Source: Metabacillus sp. KUDC1714
Lineage (GTDB): Bacteria > Bacillota > Bacilli > Bacillales > Bacillaceae
Reading direction: 5' to 3'
Assembly (NCBI RefSeq): GCF_014217835.1
Contig: NZ_CP055263.1
Span: 434,001 to 498,000, forward strand
Length of the DNA: 64,000 nucleotides
A program made the position numbers and the translations under genes. Below the pieces are notes generated by a model, which was not told the origin of the DNA, ran no database searches, and worked only from the letters and a program-made list of their open reading frames with translations. This document shows, one piece after another, positions 1 through 8,634 of this stretch; within the stretch, counting starts at the first letter, position 1; every line of letters begins with the position of its first letter.

Positions 1-165
1 AAATAATAATGTTTTCATTAATTTTGTTTCTCTTTGCATAATATCCTTATAAGAATTGATATAATAACTATTAAAAATTTGTCCAAGTAATAACCCTAAT
101 CCAACAAGGACTGTTATTACTAAAGTAATTAACGCAAAAAGTAATCGTGAACGAAACCTATTCAT
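1..165 (-). CDS. phoR: PhoR sensor histidine kinase, N-terminal fragment
   Basis: Only the first 55 codons are in the window; the gene runs off the left edge. The translation begins MNRFRSRLLFALITLVITV and continues into a hydrophobic stretch (about residues 8-28), which fits the first membrane anchor of a PhoR-type sensor kinase. The ATG lies inside the end of phoP (overlap 158-165), so the two are translationally coupled. PhoR senses phosphate limitation at the membrane and phosphorylates PhoP. The identity rests on position behind phoP and the membrane-anchored N terminus; the kinase domain is not visible. Confidence 0.85.
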   Translation of the reverse strand, partial: MNRFRSRLLFALITLVITVLVGLGLLLGQIFNSYYINSYKDIMQRETKLMKTLLF

Positions 166-877
166 TCACTTTTGGCTCCTCGAGCTTATATCCTAATCCC
201 CTAATTGTTTTAATATATAAAGGTTTTTTTGTGTTTCTTTCAATTTTTTCACGCAAATGACTTATATGAACATCTACTATTCTTGTATCACCTGCAAAAT
301 CATAATTCCAAACTGCACTAAGTAGCTGATCACGTGTAAGGACACGCCCTTTATGTTTAGCTAAATAAACAAGCAACTCAAATTCCTTAGGTGTTAAGTC
401 TAAACGTTCCTTTCCATAATACGCTTCATAATGTTCAGGTAATACTTTCAAATCACCGATCATTACCTGCTCTGATTCATCAGATTCCTTAATTTCAACT
501 TCTGTATGTGATTGTGTTCTTCTGAGAATTGCCTTTACCCTTGCTACTACCTCTCTTGGACTAAATGGCTTTGTCATATAATCGTCAGCCCCTAGTTCAA
601 GTCCTAGTACTTTATCAAATTCATCATCTTTTGCAGTTAACATCAAAATAGGTACCATGATCTTTCTTTGACGAAGCTGCTTACACACTTCGATACCATC
701 CATTTTAGGTAGCATCAGGTCAAGAACAAGTAAATCTGGCTCTTCATTTAAACAACTGTGCAATCCCTCTTCCCCATCCATTGCCGTTATCACACTATAA
801 CCTGCTTGTTCTAGATTATACTTTAACAATGTTGAAATCGATTGCTCGTCATCTACTACTAATATCTTCTTACTCAT
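158..877 (-). CDS. phoP: PhoP response regulator, OmpR family
   Basis: A 239-residue two-component response regulator. The receiver domain is at residues 4-115 with the acidic pair D9/D10, phospho-acceptor D53 (in VLDLMLP) and K103. A winged-helix DNA-binding domain of the OmpR type is at about 140-235. In Bacillus PhoP activates phosphate-starvation genes (alkaline phosphatases, phosphate transport, teichuronic acid). I place the start at the ATG at 877 because GGAGG lies 5 bases upstream; an in-frame TTG at 889 would sit on that Shine-Dalgarno sequence. phoR follows with an 8-base overlap. The mdh-phoPR order is conserved in Bacillus, which separates it from paralogues such as WalR. Confidence 0.95.
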   Translation of the reverse strand: MSKKILVVDDEQSISTLLKYNLEQAGYSVITAMDGEEGLHSCLNEEPDLLVLDLMLPKMDGIEVCKQLRQRKIMVPILMLTAKDDEFDKVLGLELGADDYMTKPFSPREVVARVKAILRRTQSHTEVEIKESDESEQVMIGDLKVLPEHYEAYYGKERLDLTPKEFELLVYLAKHKGRVLTRDQLLSAVWNYDFAGDTRIVDVHISHLREKIERNTKKPLYIKTIRGLGYKLEEPKVNE

Positions 878-961
878 ATAAGCCTCCAAGGATTGTATTT
901 CCCTTCAATTGAACCAATTTTTTATTTTATTCATTATAAATGAATTTTCTCTATTGTTTCT

Positions 962-991
962 ATTCTAGCGAATAGTAGTGAAAAAGGGCAA
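962..991 (-). promoter_or_regulatory. Candidate sigma-A promoter of phoPR
   Basis: Read on the minus strand, TTGCCC and TAGAAT are separated by 18 bases, about 85 bases before the phoP start. A terminator lies upstream (1092-1124), so phoPR needs its own promoter here. I see no clear direct repeats of TTAACA-type Pho boxes. Confidence 0.45.
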
Positions 992-1091
992 CTATTGCTT
1001 TATTAAATGTTCAAACTGCTCCTGAAAATGTATTTATTACCCTTAGACTCCCTTCTATTATACCTCATTAGAATATAAATTCTGATAATCA

Positions 1092-1124
1092 AAAAAAACT
1101 GACTCAAATTGAGTCAGTTTTTTT
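1092..1124 (-). terminator. Bidirectional terminator after the MaoC-like gene
   Basis: Arms ACTGACTCAA and TTGAGTCAGT separated by a single A, with A and T runs on both sides. It ends the MaoC-like transcript on the minus strand and isolates phoPR from it. Confidence 0.85.
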
Positions 1125-1147
1125 AACTATCGTTAAAATGGTGATGA

Positions 1148-1624
1148 TTAAAAATTATCTAAAGCTTTCCCTTCAATAGGTGTCAGTTTACTAGGTGGAC
1201 AAACAGTAATCCTTCCTTCTAAGACAACCTCTTCTTCGGCATTAACTGCATGGACTTCCACGACAATTTTATTTTCTGAAACAAATATCTCACTAACTTC
1301 AAATAGGAATTGTACGATACTATAATGATAAAGTGGCTTAAGGAAGGTTATATCTTGCTTAACAATGTGACTACCTGGACCTGGTAAATATTTAGAAACT
1401 GCAGAAGTAATAATCCCTGTTAGCATTAAACTAGGAACGAGCGGTTTTTCATATGGAGTTTGTGATGCATAATCATGCTGTATATAGAGCGGATTGGCGT
1501 CATTTGTTAATCCAAGATAAAGCAATAGATCTTTATCTTCAATTTTTTCAGTTAATGATAATTTTTCTCCAACTGTAATCTCATTAATAAGCCTACCTAG
1601 CTTTCTCTTTTTACCAAGGAGCAT
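1148..1624 (-). CDS. MaoC/hotdog-fold dehydratase-like protein
   Basis: A 158-residue protein with a MaoC-like hotdog fold. The segment TNDANPLYIQHDYAS (about residues 40-55) is the hydratase-type motif in which D/N and H line the active site, followed by VPSLMLTGIIT. Proteins of this family act on acyl-CoA or acyl-ACP thioesters; the substrate here cannot be read from sequence. The start is placed at the ATG at 1624, which has AAGGTGG 7 bases upstream; the longer open frame to 1699 runs into an intergenic repeat (1661-1820) and is not credible. The gene lies between mdh and phoP and has its own terminator. Confidence 0.8.
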   Translation of the reverse strand: MLLGKKRKLGRLINEITVGEKLSLTEKIEDKDLLLYLGLTNDANPLYIQHDYASQTPYEKPLVPSLMLTGIITSAVSKYLPGPGSHIVKQDITFLKPLYHYSIVQFLFEVSEIFVSENKIVVEVHAVNAEEEVVLEGRITVCPPSKLTPIEGKALDNF

Positions 1625-1660
1625 CTTTGCACCACCTTCATTTATTTGAAGAAGAATATA

Positions 1661-1820
1661 AGAAAAGCTCAGGGCGCCTTGAATAGACCCGACAGGCATA
1701 AGACGCTCAGGAATAGAAGACGTTCTTTGTCTTCAATTCCTGAGTGGCTGTTGGCCTAAGAGGGGCTAGGCGCTGGAGCTAGACACCAAAACTGAGTAAG
1801 AAAAGTTATAATTTTGATAG
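1661..1820. repeat. Structured intergenic repeat, family A, copy 1
   Basis: About 160 bp nearly identical to 35382-35540. The core (about 1691-1750) is identical in both copies and forms a long stem with arms CTCAGGAAT and ATTCCTGAG, extended by GAAGAC/GTCTTC. An outer stem of GGCGCC-like character pairs the two ends (GCGCC with GGCGC). It lies between the MaoC-like gene and mdh, and its presence inflates the open frame of the MaoC-like gene. Similar sequences occur, to my recollection, in many Bacillaceae genomes; I cannot name the family. Confidence 0.85.
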
Positions 1821-1823
1821 TAT

Positions 1824-1856
1824 AAAAAAGAAAATTGAGGATATCCCCAACTTTCT
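1824..1856 (-). terminator. Terminator of the citZ-icd-mdh block
   Basis: On the minus strand GTTGGGGATATCCTCAAT forms a near-perfect dyad followed by TTTTCTTTTTT, 39-71 bases after the mdh stop codon. Confidence 0.75.
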
Positions 1857-1894
1857 TTTTGTTTATATCGTTATTTATTATAAAATTGTTACTC

Positions 1895-2833
1895 TTATGA
1901 TAAGACCTTCATTACATTTCTAACAGAGTCTGCAGACTTTTGTAATGCTGCTTTTTCTTCCTCAGTTAGTTCTAGTTCGATGATTTGCTCTAAACCATTG
2001 CCACCGAGAACAGTTGGAACACCTAGGTAAATACCGTTGAATCCATATTCACCTTCTAAGTATACAATTGTTGGAAGCACACGACGTTGGTCCTTTAAGA
2101 TTGCCTCAACCATCTCTACTAAAGATGCAGCTGGTGCATAGTATGCACTTCCGTTTCCTAATAGGTTAACGATTTCTCCGCCGCCTTTACGCGTTCTTTC
2201 AACAATTGCATCTAAACGATCCTTAGGGATTAACGTCTCTAATGGGATACCTCCAGCATACGAATAACGTACTAGAGGTACCATGTCATCGCCATGTCCA
2301 CCTAATACAAATCCTGTTATATCCTTAACTGAAAGATTAAGTTCTTGAGCAACAAATGTACGGAAACGAGCTGTATCTAGTACACCTGATTGTCCAATTA
2401 CACGATGTTTTGGGAAACCAGATTCTTTAAATACTGTATATGACATTGCATCAACAGGGTTTGTTAACACAATAATTGTGCACTCAGGAGAATACTTAAC
2501 AACTTCCCTTGTAACACTTTTCATAATTCCAGCATTTGTAGAAACAAGATCATCACGGCTCATCCCGGGCTTTCTAGCTATACCTGCAGTAATAACAACG
2601 ATATCTGAATTTGCTGTATCCTCGTAGTTTGATGTACCAATAATATTTGCATCAAATCCTTGAACAGGACTTGCTTCTAGCATATCTAAAGCTTTTCCTT
2701 TAGTAGGGTTTTCCATTTGCGGAATATCTACTAATACGACATCTGAAAGTTCCTTTTGACCTAATAGAAAAGCTGTAGTAGCACCAGTAAATCCACTACC
2801 AATGACAGAAACCTTTTTACGCTTAATTGCCAT
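1895..2833 (-). CDS. mdh: Malate dehydrogenase
   Basis: A 312-residue NAD-dependent malate dehydrogenase of the LDH-like type found in Bacillus; it oxidises malate to oxaloacetate in the TCA cycle. The Rossmann loop [10 protein letters not shown] is at residues 12-21 with D36 as the NAD-ribose binder. Substrate arginines are R87 and R93 ([10 protein letters not shown]), and the catalytic pair is D153/H180 (VLDTAR and GGHGDD). Arg at position 87, rather than Gln in the equivalent loop of lactate dehydrogenase, supports malate specificity. It is the third gene of citZ-icd-mdh, 110 bases behind icd, and is followed by a terminator. Confidence 0.97.
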   Translation of the reverse strand: MAIKRKKVSVIGSGFTGATTAFLLGQKELSDVVLVDIPQMENPTKGKALDMLEASPVQGFDANIIGTSNYEDTANSDIVVITAGIARKPGMSRDDLVSTNAGIMKSVTREVVKYSPECTIIVLTNPVDAMSYTVFKESGFPKHRVIGQSGVLDTARFRTFVAQELNLSVKDITGFVLGGHGDDMVPLVRYSYAGGIPLETLIPKDRLDAIVERTRKGGGEIVNLLGNGSAYYAPAASLVEMVEAILKDQRRVLPTIVYLEGEYGFNGIYLGVPTVLGGNGLEQIIELELTEEEKAALQKSADSVRNVMKVLS

Positions 2834-2943
2834 ATTAACATCCCCTTAATATGTATAGGATTGGTAGAAGGAGAAGTTCCTTCTACCAACTAGTTAAATT
2901 TAATAGCATGTAAGGTCAGTAAAATTCAGTTTATGACTAGTAA

Positions 2944-4215
2944 TTAACCCAGGTTTTTAATAAGCTCATCAGCAAATTCAGAACATTTCACTTCTGTAGC
3001 TCCATCCATTAAACGAGCAAAGTCGTATGTTACAACTTTAGAAGCAATTGTTTTTTCAACTGAATTCGTAATCAAATTAGCCGCTTCAGTCCATCCTAAA
3101 TGTTCAAGCATAAGTACACCTGAAAGAAGCACTGAAGAAGGATTTACTTTGTCAAGACCAGCATATTTAGGAGCTGTACCATGAGTTGCTTCAAAAATTG
3201 CATGTCCTGTCTCATAATTGATGTTTGCTCCAGGTGCAATTCCAATTCCTCCAACTTGTGCAGCTAACGCGTCAGAAATGTAATCACCATTTAAGTTCAT
3301 CGTTGCAACAACGTCAAATTCACGAGGACGTGTTAAAATTTGTTGTAAGAAGATATCAGCAATTGAATCTTTTACAATAATTTTTCCAGCAGCTTCTGCA
3401 TCAGCTTGTGCTTTGTTTGCAGCATCTTTTCCTTCTGTTTCTACTAGGCGATCGTACTCTGCCCAAGTAAATACTTTATCACCGAATTCTTTTTCAGCAA
3501 GCTCATAACCCCAGTTTTTGAAGGCACCTTCAGTGAATTTCATAATGTTACCTTTATGAACAAGTGTTACAGATTTACGACCATGCTCAATTGCATAATT
3601 GATTGCAGCTCTTACAAGACGGCTTGTACCTTCTTCAGAAACTGGTTTGATACCGATACCTGATGTTTCTGGGAAACGGATTTTATTAACACCTAATTCA
3701 TTTTTCAAGAAGTTGATTAGCTTTTCTACTTCTTCAGAACCTTTTGCATATTCAATACCAGCGTAAATATCTTCAGTATTTTCACGGAAGATAACCATGT
3801 CTGTGTCTTCTGGACGCTTAACTGGTGAAGGTACACCTTGGAAATAACGTACAGGACGTAAGCAAGTAAATAAATCTAACTCTTGACGAAGCGCAACGTT
3901 AAGGGAACGAATACCTCCACCGATTGGTGTTGTCAAAGGTCCTTTAATTGCAATTAAGTACTCACGGATAACATCTAATGTTTCATTTGGTAACCATTCG
4001 CCAGTTTGGTTAAATGCTTTCTCACCAGCTAATACTTCTTTCCAAACGATACCTTTTTCACCATTGTATGCTTTTTCGACAGCTGCTTCTAATACACGTG
4101 AAGCTGCAGCCCAAATATCTGGACCAATTCCGTCTCCTTCAATAAATGGGATAACTGGATTGCTTGGTACGTTTAATACTCCATTTGTTACTGAAATTTT
4201 TTCACCTTGTGTCAA
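2944..4215 (-). CDS. icd: Isocitrate dehydrogenase (NADP)
   Basis: A 423-residue homodimeric NADP-dependent isocitrate dehydrogenase (isocitrate to 2-oxoglutarate plus CO2). Visible landmarks are the N-terminal [12 protein letters not shown], the substrate loop [10 protein letters not shown] with S104 (the serine equivalent to the E. coli phosphorylation site), [16 protein letters not shown], and the cofactor segment [12 protein letters not shown] near residue 345. Length is typical of the bacterial type I enzyme. The gene lies between citZ and mdh; the 221-base gap to citZ holds a stem-loop, so icd and mdh may be transcribed both with citZ and separately. Confidence 0.97.
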   Translation of the reverse strand: MTQGEKISVTNGVLNVPSNPVIPFIEGDGIGPDIWAAASRVLEAAVEKAYNGEKGIVWKEVLAGEKAFNQTGEWLPNETLDVIREYLIAIKGPLTTPIGGGIRSLNVALRQELDLFTCLRPVRYFQGVPSPVKRPEDTDMVIFRENTEDIYAGIEYAKGSEEVEKLINFLKNELGVNKIRFPETSGIGIKPVSEEGTSRLVRAAINYAIEHGRKSVTLVHKGNIMKFTEGAFKNWGYELAEKEFGDKVFTWAEYDRLVETEGKDAANKAQADAEAAGKIIVKDSIADIFLQQILTRPREFDVVATMNLNGDYISDALAAQVGGIGIAPGANINYETGHAIFEATHGTAPKYAGLDKVNPSSVLLSGVLMLEHLGWTEAANLITNSVEKTIASKVVTYDFARLMDGATEVKCSEFADELIKNLG

Positions 4216-4344
4216 AAAAATAACCTCCCAGATTATGTATTATCTATATTTATCCAAAGGATAGATATGCTCACTATTTAGTATAGTAGTTTTCTAACTT
4301 TTTTGCAGAGAATTACATAAAATTTTTAAGATTTTTATGAATAT

Positions 4345-4386
4345 AAAAAATTCGCACAGCAATCCTCCCGATTTAACAGGGAGGAT
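4345..4386 (-). terminator. Stem-loop between citZ and icd
   Basis: Arms ATCCTCCC (4362-4369) and GGGAGGAT (4379-4386). On the minus strand the stem is followed, after about 11 bases, by a run of six T. The T run is displaced from the stem, so this may be a partial terminator or an mRNA processing/stabilising structure that lowers icd-mdh expression relative to citZ. Confidence 0.55.
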
Positions 4387-4436
4387 CACATGATAAGAAT
4401 AGAGTTCTATTTATACCATTTCCAAATTATAAATAA

Positions 4437-5555
4437 TTAACCACGTTGTTCTAATGGGATATAAGCTTGCTTATCAGGACCAATATAATCAGCACGTGGA
4501 CGAATTAAACGATTATTTTCATATTGCTCTAGAATATGAGCTAACCATCCTGATACACGACTAACCGCAAAAATCGGTGTAAACAGGTCATGGTCGATTC
4601 CTAAACTGTGGTACATTGACGCAGAATAGAAATCAACATTTGGTGGTAATGGCTTTTGTGATCTCACTAACTCTTCAACTTTTAGAGACATTTCATACCA
4701 TTTTGGTTCACCAGTTAATTTCGAAAGCTTTTCAGACATCTTCTTTAAGTGTTTAGCTCTTGGATCACCTTGTCGATATACACGGTGACCAAAGCCCATA
4801 ATCTTTTCTTTGTTTGCTAATTTTTCATTGATATAGCTTTCCGCATTATCTACTTCACCAATTTCAGAAAGCATCTTCATAACAGCTTCATTTGCTCCAC
4901 CATGTAATGGACCTTTTAAAGCTCCAATTGCTGCTGTTACACCAGAATAAACGTCAGATAATGTTGCAACGCAAACACGTGCAGTAAAAGTTGACGCATT
5001 TAATTCATGATCGGCATGTAAAACTAACGCTTTATTAATTGCCTCAACTGCTACTTCATTTGGCTCTTCACCAGATAATGTATATAGGAAGTTTGCAGCC
5101 ATTGATAAGTCTGTTCTTGGTTCTACTGGCTCTAAACCTTTACGAATTCGCGCAAAAGAAGTTACGACGATTGGAAGCTGTGCTTGTAGACGGATTGCTT
5201 TTCTATAGTTAGCTTCAGTATCCATCACATCAGCTTCTGCGTCAAATAAGCCAAGTAATGATACAGCTGTACGAAGAGCTGCCATTGGGTGCACACTATT
5301 GATAGGATATGTTTTGAAGTGGTCAATTACTTGCTGTGGAATTTTTGCATTTTCCGCAAGTTGTTTCTTAATTTCATTGAGTTGTTCTGCATTTGGTAAC
5401 TTTCGGTGCCATAGTAAATATACCACTTCTTCAAAGCTAGCGTTTTCTGCTAAATCATCGATGTTAAAGCCCGCATATGTTAATGTATCATCAATAATCG
5501 AACTTACAGATGAAGTAGTCGCTACGATTCCTTCAAGACCGCGTGTTGCTGTCAT
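4437..5555 (-). CDS. citZ: Citrate synthase
   Basis: A 372-residue type II-like Gram-positive citrate synthase that condenses acetyl-CoA and oxaloacetate. The active-site histidines are H218 (GPLHGGANEAV) and H257 (GFGHRVY), with the aspartate in the later PPNVDFYSA segment; HADHELNASTF (about 180-190) is also characteristic. The start ATG has a good GGAGAGG-type ribosome site. It heads the citZ-icd-mdh block. The 635-base upstream region carries a cre-like site and a dyad, as expected for a gene repressed by CcpA and CcpC in Bacillus. The methylcitrate synthase paralogue mmgD is an alternative, but the neighbours exclude it. Confidence 0.96.
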   Translation of the reverse strand: MTATRGLEGIVATTSSVSSIIDDTLTYAGFNIDDLAENASFEEVVYLLWHRKLPNAEQLNEIKKQLAENAKIPQQVIDHFKTYPINSVHPMAALRTAVSLLGLFDAEADVMDTEANYRKAIRLQAQLPIVVTSFARIRKGLEPVEPRTDLSMAANFLYTLSGEEPNEVAVEAINKALVLHADHELNASTFTARVCVATLSDVYSGVTAAIGALKGPLHGGANEAVMKMLSEIGEVDNAESYINEKLANKEKIMGFGHRVYRQGDPRAKHLKKMSEKLSKLTGEPKWYEMSLKVEELVRSQKPLPPNVDFYSASMYHSLGIDHDLFTPIFAVSRVSGWLAHILEQYENNRLIRPRADYIGPDKQAYIPLEQRG

Positions 5556-6190
5556 AAAAAACCTCTCCTTTACCTTTTATTCCCCATTCATCTTAAAAGT
5601 TTAAAAGTTTAAACCTCAAAAAAGTCTAAAAAAGCATCACCATTTTTCTCATCGTTTGAAATATGTAAGAAAAATATCTGAGGAAAGAGATATTTCTTTA
5701 TAGTATGAGCAAAAAAATGTAGATTCTTCTATCTATGTTAAAATACAAAATGCTCTTTCTTTTAAACTTTTAGACGATTGAGCGCTTGCTCACATTGAAG
5801 CACAAAAAAAGAAAATGCTTACATTTTTCATGTTTAGAGAAAAGTCAAAATGATCTTTCTTTCATTACTGACTTCCTATTGTAGGCATTATAAAAGTACC
5901 TATTCCTATTATAAACAATTATCAGACTTTTGTGAATGAAAACAATTCAATAAGGACAAAAATTTGTTAGAAAAATGTTTTTTTAGGAATTATTCCACTT
6001 CATTCTACCACACATATAGAACTATACAATAAAATTGTTATATTAGTGTATATTTCCACTTGTAAATATTACCTGATATCTAGATAAAGAAAAGGGAATT
6101 TAGCTCACTTTTACTAGTTATTATGTCTATAAAATAGTTTGAAGATATAATAGTTTTGGTTTAACAATAATTAATATACTTGTTTACAGA
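5556..6190 (-). promoter_or_regulatory. citZ upstream region with cre-like site and dyads
   Basis: This 635-base gap contains no credible gene. On the minus strand 5809-5824 reads ATGTAAGCATTTTCTT, matching 14 of 16 positions of the cre consensus. At 5779-5792 there is the palindrome TGAGCGCTTGCTCA, which does not fit cre. At 5672-5695 arms AAATATCT and AGATATTT flank 8 bases, about 120 bases before the citZ start; this could be an operator (CcpC sites are AT-rich dyads) or an mRNA stem. A weak promoter TCTACA-17-TATAAA lies just upstream of that dyad. Assignments are inference from position. Confidence 0.45.
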
Positions 6191-6655
6191 TTATGAACTA
6201 AAAAGCTTAACAATCTGCATTGCGATATAAGCAATACCTGCACCTATTAGTGGACCAACAGCAACTCCATTAAATAATGCCACAGCTAAAATCGTTCCAA
6301 AAACAAGTGCAGTAGTAATATGAGGATCTTCAGCTAATAGAGTTAAACCATTTTTAGCGATTAAGGCCACAGCAATGCCCGCTCCTAAAGCAATCCATGC
6401 ATAAGCAGATTTTACTGCTTCTAAAAGCTGTTTAAACCCGATATCCCCTGTGGCAATTGGAACAAGTACAGCTATTGTAATTATCGTAACTCCCCAATTT
6501 ATCCCTTTTGATCCGACTGTTGGAAGTATTTTTGAATCCAAACCAATTACCTTAATGATAATTAAGCATGAAACAGCGATAATTAATGATTGATTTTTTG
6601 CTAACACTCCGATACCTAGCAATATAAGTAAAAATAACATTGGTTGACTGAACAT
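6191..6655 (-). CDS. ytwI: DUF441 family membrane protein (YtwI-like)
   Basis: A 154-residue integral membrane protein with four to five hydrophobic segments (about residues 3-20, 22-40, 52-75, 80-105, 115-150), rich in Gly and Ala. It matches the DUF441/YtwI family, which sits next to citZ in Bacillus; no function is established to my knowledge. I choose the ATG at 6655 because GGAGG lies 8 bases upstream; the open frame extends to 6679 without a better site. It is divergent from ytvI across a 126-base gap. Confidence 0.85.
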   Translation of the reverse strand: MFSQPMLFLLILLGIGVLAKNQSLIIAVSCLIIIKVIGLDSKILPTVGSKGINWGVTIITIAVLVPIATGDIGFKQLLEAVKSAYAWIALGAGIAVALIAKNGLTLLAEDPHITTALVFGTILAVALFNGVAVGPLIGAGIAYIAMQIVKLFSS

Positions 6656-6781
6656 GTTGTTAACCTCCAAACTGACCATTTCTAGATCCTACATCCTTAT
6701 AATATAAATTCAGATAGTATAAACAAGCCTGTGGTGTAATAAACATCTATAAGACGCGATACTATTACGGGAGGAGACAAG

Positions 6782-7897
6782 TTGAATTTGTATTATGTTT
6801 ATAGCATGTTAAGACTTTTAATAATTGTTAGCTTATCAATCCTCGGTATCTTTTTCACTTATTATTTATCTACTTTGACATATCCTTTTATTATTGCCAT
6901 TTTCATCTCACTGCTAATTAACCCATTTGTTAATTTTATGGAGAAAAAAGGCAGAGTCCCTAGAGGTTTATCCGTGATCATCGCAATTTTATTATTAATC
7001 TGTATCATTGCCGGGATACTTATCCTATTAGTTGCCGAAATAGTCACAGGTACAACATACTTAGCTAAGGTTTTACCAGGGCATTTAACATTGCTAGCTA
7101 TGTATATTGAAACATTTTTTGTCGAGAAGATCATGCCTTTATACAACCAATTAACCTATCTTTTTAATAATCTTGAATCAAATCAACAACAATCCATTAT
7201 TATAAATATCCAAAACATAGGTGAGCAGGTATCTTCAAGCGTGGGAAATTTCATAAAAAGCTTTTTAGAAAATATACCAATGATGATTAGTTGGCTCCCA
7301 AATGCAGCTACTGTTATTATCTTTTCCTTATTATCTACATTCTTCATCAGTAAAGATTGGTATAAATTTAAGACCACACTTAAAAAAATCCTTCCTCCTA
7401 AAGCAAGGAAAAGTGGGAAAACAATTTTTGAAGAACTAAAAAAAGCGCTTATTGGGTTTATTCGGGCGCAAGCGACACTTATATCCATTACAACGACGAT
7501 TGTATTAATCGGCCTTCTGATTCTACGTGTTGATTATGCGATAACAATTGCTTTGCTAATTGGATTAGTTGATATCCTACCATATCTAGGTACAGGGTTA
7601 GTATTTGTTCCTTGGATTGTTTACTTAGCGTTTAGCGGCAGTCTCCCACTCGCAATTGGGATTGGCGTTCTGTATCTCATCGTATTATTGCAAAGACAAA
7701 TAATGGAGCCTAAAGTACTTTCTTCAAGTATTGGATTAGATCCTCTCGCCACCCTAGTGTCTCTTTTTATCGGCTATAAGTTAATTGGATTTTTAGGACT
7801 TATTGCAGGGCCCGTTGTTCTGGTAATTTTAAAAACCTTACACAGCGCAGGTGTATATATGGGTTTGTGGAAGTTTATTGTTGGGAAAGAAAAGTAA
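6782..7897 (+). CDS. ytvI: AI-2E/PerM-family transporter YtvI
   Basis: A 371-residue polytopic membrane protein of the AI-2E transporter (PerM) superfamily. There are hydrophobic segments at about residues 8-30, 33-50, 60-85, 160-180, 220-250, 255-300 and 310-345, with the long amphipathic insert (about 90-155) seen in this family. Members export diverse small molecules or sodium ions; a substrate cannot be assigned. The TTG start is supported by GGGAGGAG 5 bases upstream. It stands alone on the plus strand, ends at a terminator, and its position beside ytwI and citZ matches B. subtilis. Confidence 0.85.
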   Translation: MNLYYVYSMLRLLIIVSLSILGIFFTYYLSTLTYPFIIAIFISLLINPFVNFMEKKGRVPRGLSVIIAILLLICIIAGILILLVAEIVTGTTYLAKVLPGHLTLLAMYIETFFVEKIMPLYNQLTYLFNNLESNQQQSIIINIQNIGEQVSSSVGNFIKSFLENIPMMISWLPNAATVIIFSLLSTFFISKDWYKFKTTLKKILPPKARKSGKTIFEELKKALIGFIRAQATLISITTTIVLIGLLILRVDYAITIALLIGLVDILPYLGTGLVFVPWIVYLAFSGSLPLAIGIGVLYLIVLLQRQIMEPKVLSSSIGLDPLATLVSLFIGYKLIGFLGLIAGPVVLVILKTLHSAGVYMGLWKFIVGKEK

Positions 7898-7900
7898 ATC

Positions 7901-7940
7901 GGCTGACTCCATTTCGAAGAATCAGCCTTTGTACTTTTTT
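7901..7940 (+). terminator. Terminator after ytvI
   Basis: Arms GGCTGA and TCAGCC (7901-7927) followed by a T-rich tail. It starts 4 bases after the ytvI stop codon. Confidence 0.75.
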
Positions 7941-8008
7941 GAAAATAAAAAATTATTGAACTGTGGATACCACTTTAACATCTAGCTCCTTCGTCTTTCC
8001 AAGAAAAA

Positions 8009-8395
8009 TTAACGAATAATTGTAAATTGATTCTTGTCTATCATTTTTCGAATAATGGATAAAAGAATCGGTTTAATTTTATTCCTACTTATCGGAAATA
8101 ACAATAAAAATCCCGTTACATCCGTTATAAAACCCGGTGTAAGTAGCAATAGGCCACCAACTAAAATACATAATCCATCTAATATAGCCTCATTAGGAAT
8201 TTGTCCGTATTGCATTTGTTGCTGTGCTTTTCTTAATGCTTCGGTTCCTTGTTTTTTTGCAAGCCACGCCCCAACCACACCAGTTAAAACAATCAGTAAA
8301 ATAGTTGGAAGTACACCTATCGTTTTTCCAGAAAGAAGTAGAAACCCAATTTCTAATGCTGGTATGACAATAATCAAAAATACTAATAACCTCAT
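8009..8395 (-). CDS. fxsA: FxsA family membrane protein
   Basis: A 128-residue membrane protein with hydrophobic segments at about residues 2-18, 24-42 and 70-95 and a charged C-terminal tail. The N-terminal pattern RLLVFLIIVIPALEIGFLL and the internal GAWLAKKQG match the FxsA family (E. coli FxsA relieves F-plasmid exclusion of phage T7; its cellular role is not understood). It lies downstream of pyk, as in other bacilli, but terminators at 8472-8546 suggest its own promoter. Confidence 0.88.
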   Translation of the reverse strand: MRLLVFLIIVIPALEIGFLLLSGKTIGVLPTILLIVLTGVVGAWLAKKQGTEALRKAQQQMQYGQIPNEAILDGLCILVGGLLLLTPGFITDVTGFLLLFPISRNKIKPILLSIIRKMIDKNQFTIIR

Positions 8396-8471
8396 TATCT
8401 CACCTCTTTAAAATATAGGCATGAAAAGCTTTGTTCTCACTGTGTACTTTCTTCTATTTTATTCGATTGAT

Positions 8472-8546
8472 TAAAAAAAGAGAAGGAATTCCCTTCTTCC
8501 CCCTTTTTAGTGGATAAACAAAAAGGAATCGGTGGTCCCCGATTCC
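8472..8546 (-). terminator. Tandem terminators after pyk
   Basis: On the minus strand the stem GGAATCGG/CCGATTCC (8525-8546) is followed by TTTTTGT, and a second stem GAAGG/CCTTC (8483-8497) is followed by TCTTTTTTT. Together they separate pfkA-pyk from fxsA. Confidence 0.8.
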
Positions 8547-8634
8547 CTCACATCTCACCTCAAACTTCAAATTGATAAAGTCTGAGACAAGAAAAATTAA
8601 TTTTAAACAAGAATAATTAACCCTAGCCTATTTA

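Noticed and set aside
1625..1699. N-terminal extension of the MaoC-like gene
   Set aside because: It is derived from repeat family A and carries no ribosome site at its start.
5779..5792. TGAGCGCTTGCTCA as a cre
   Set aside because: It lacks the ARCG core in register with the WTG and WCAW ends, so it does not fit CcpA binding; only the site at 5809-5824 does.
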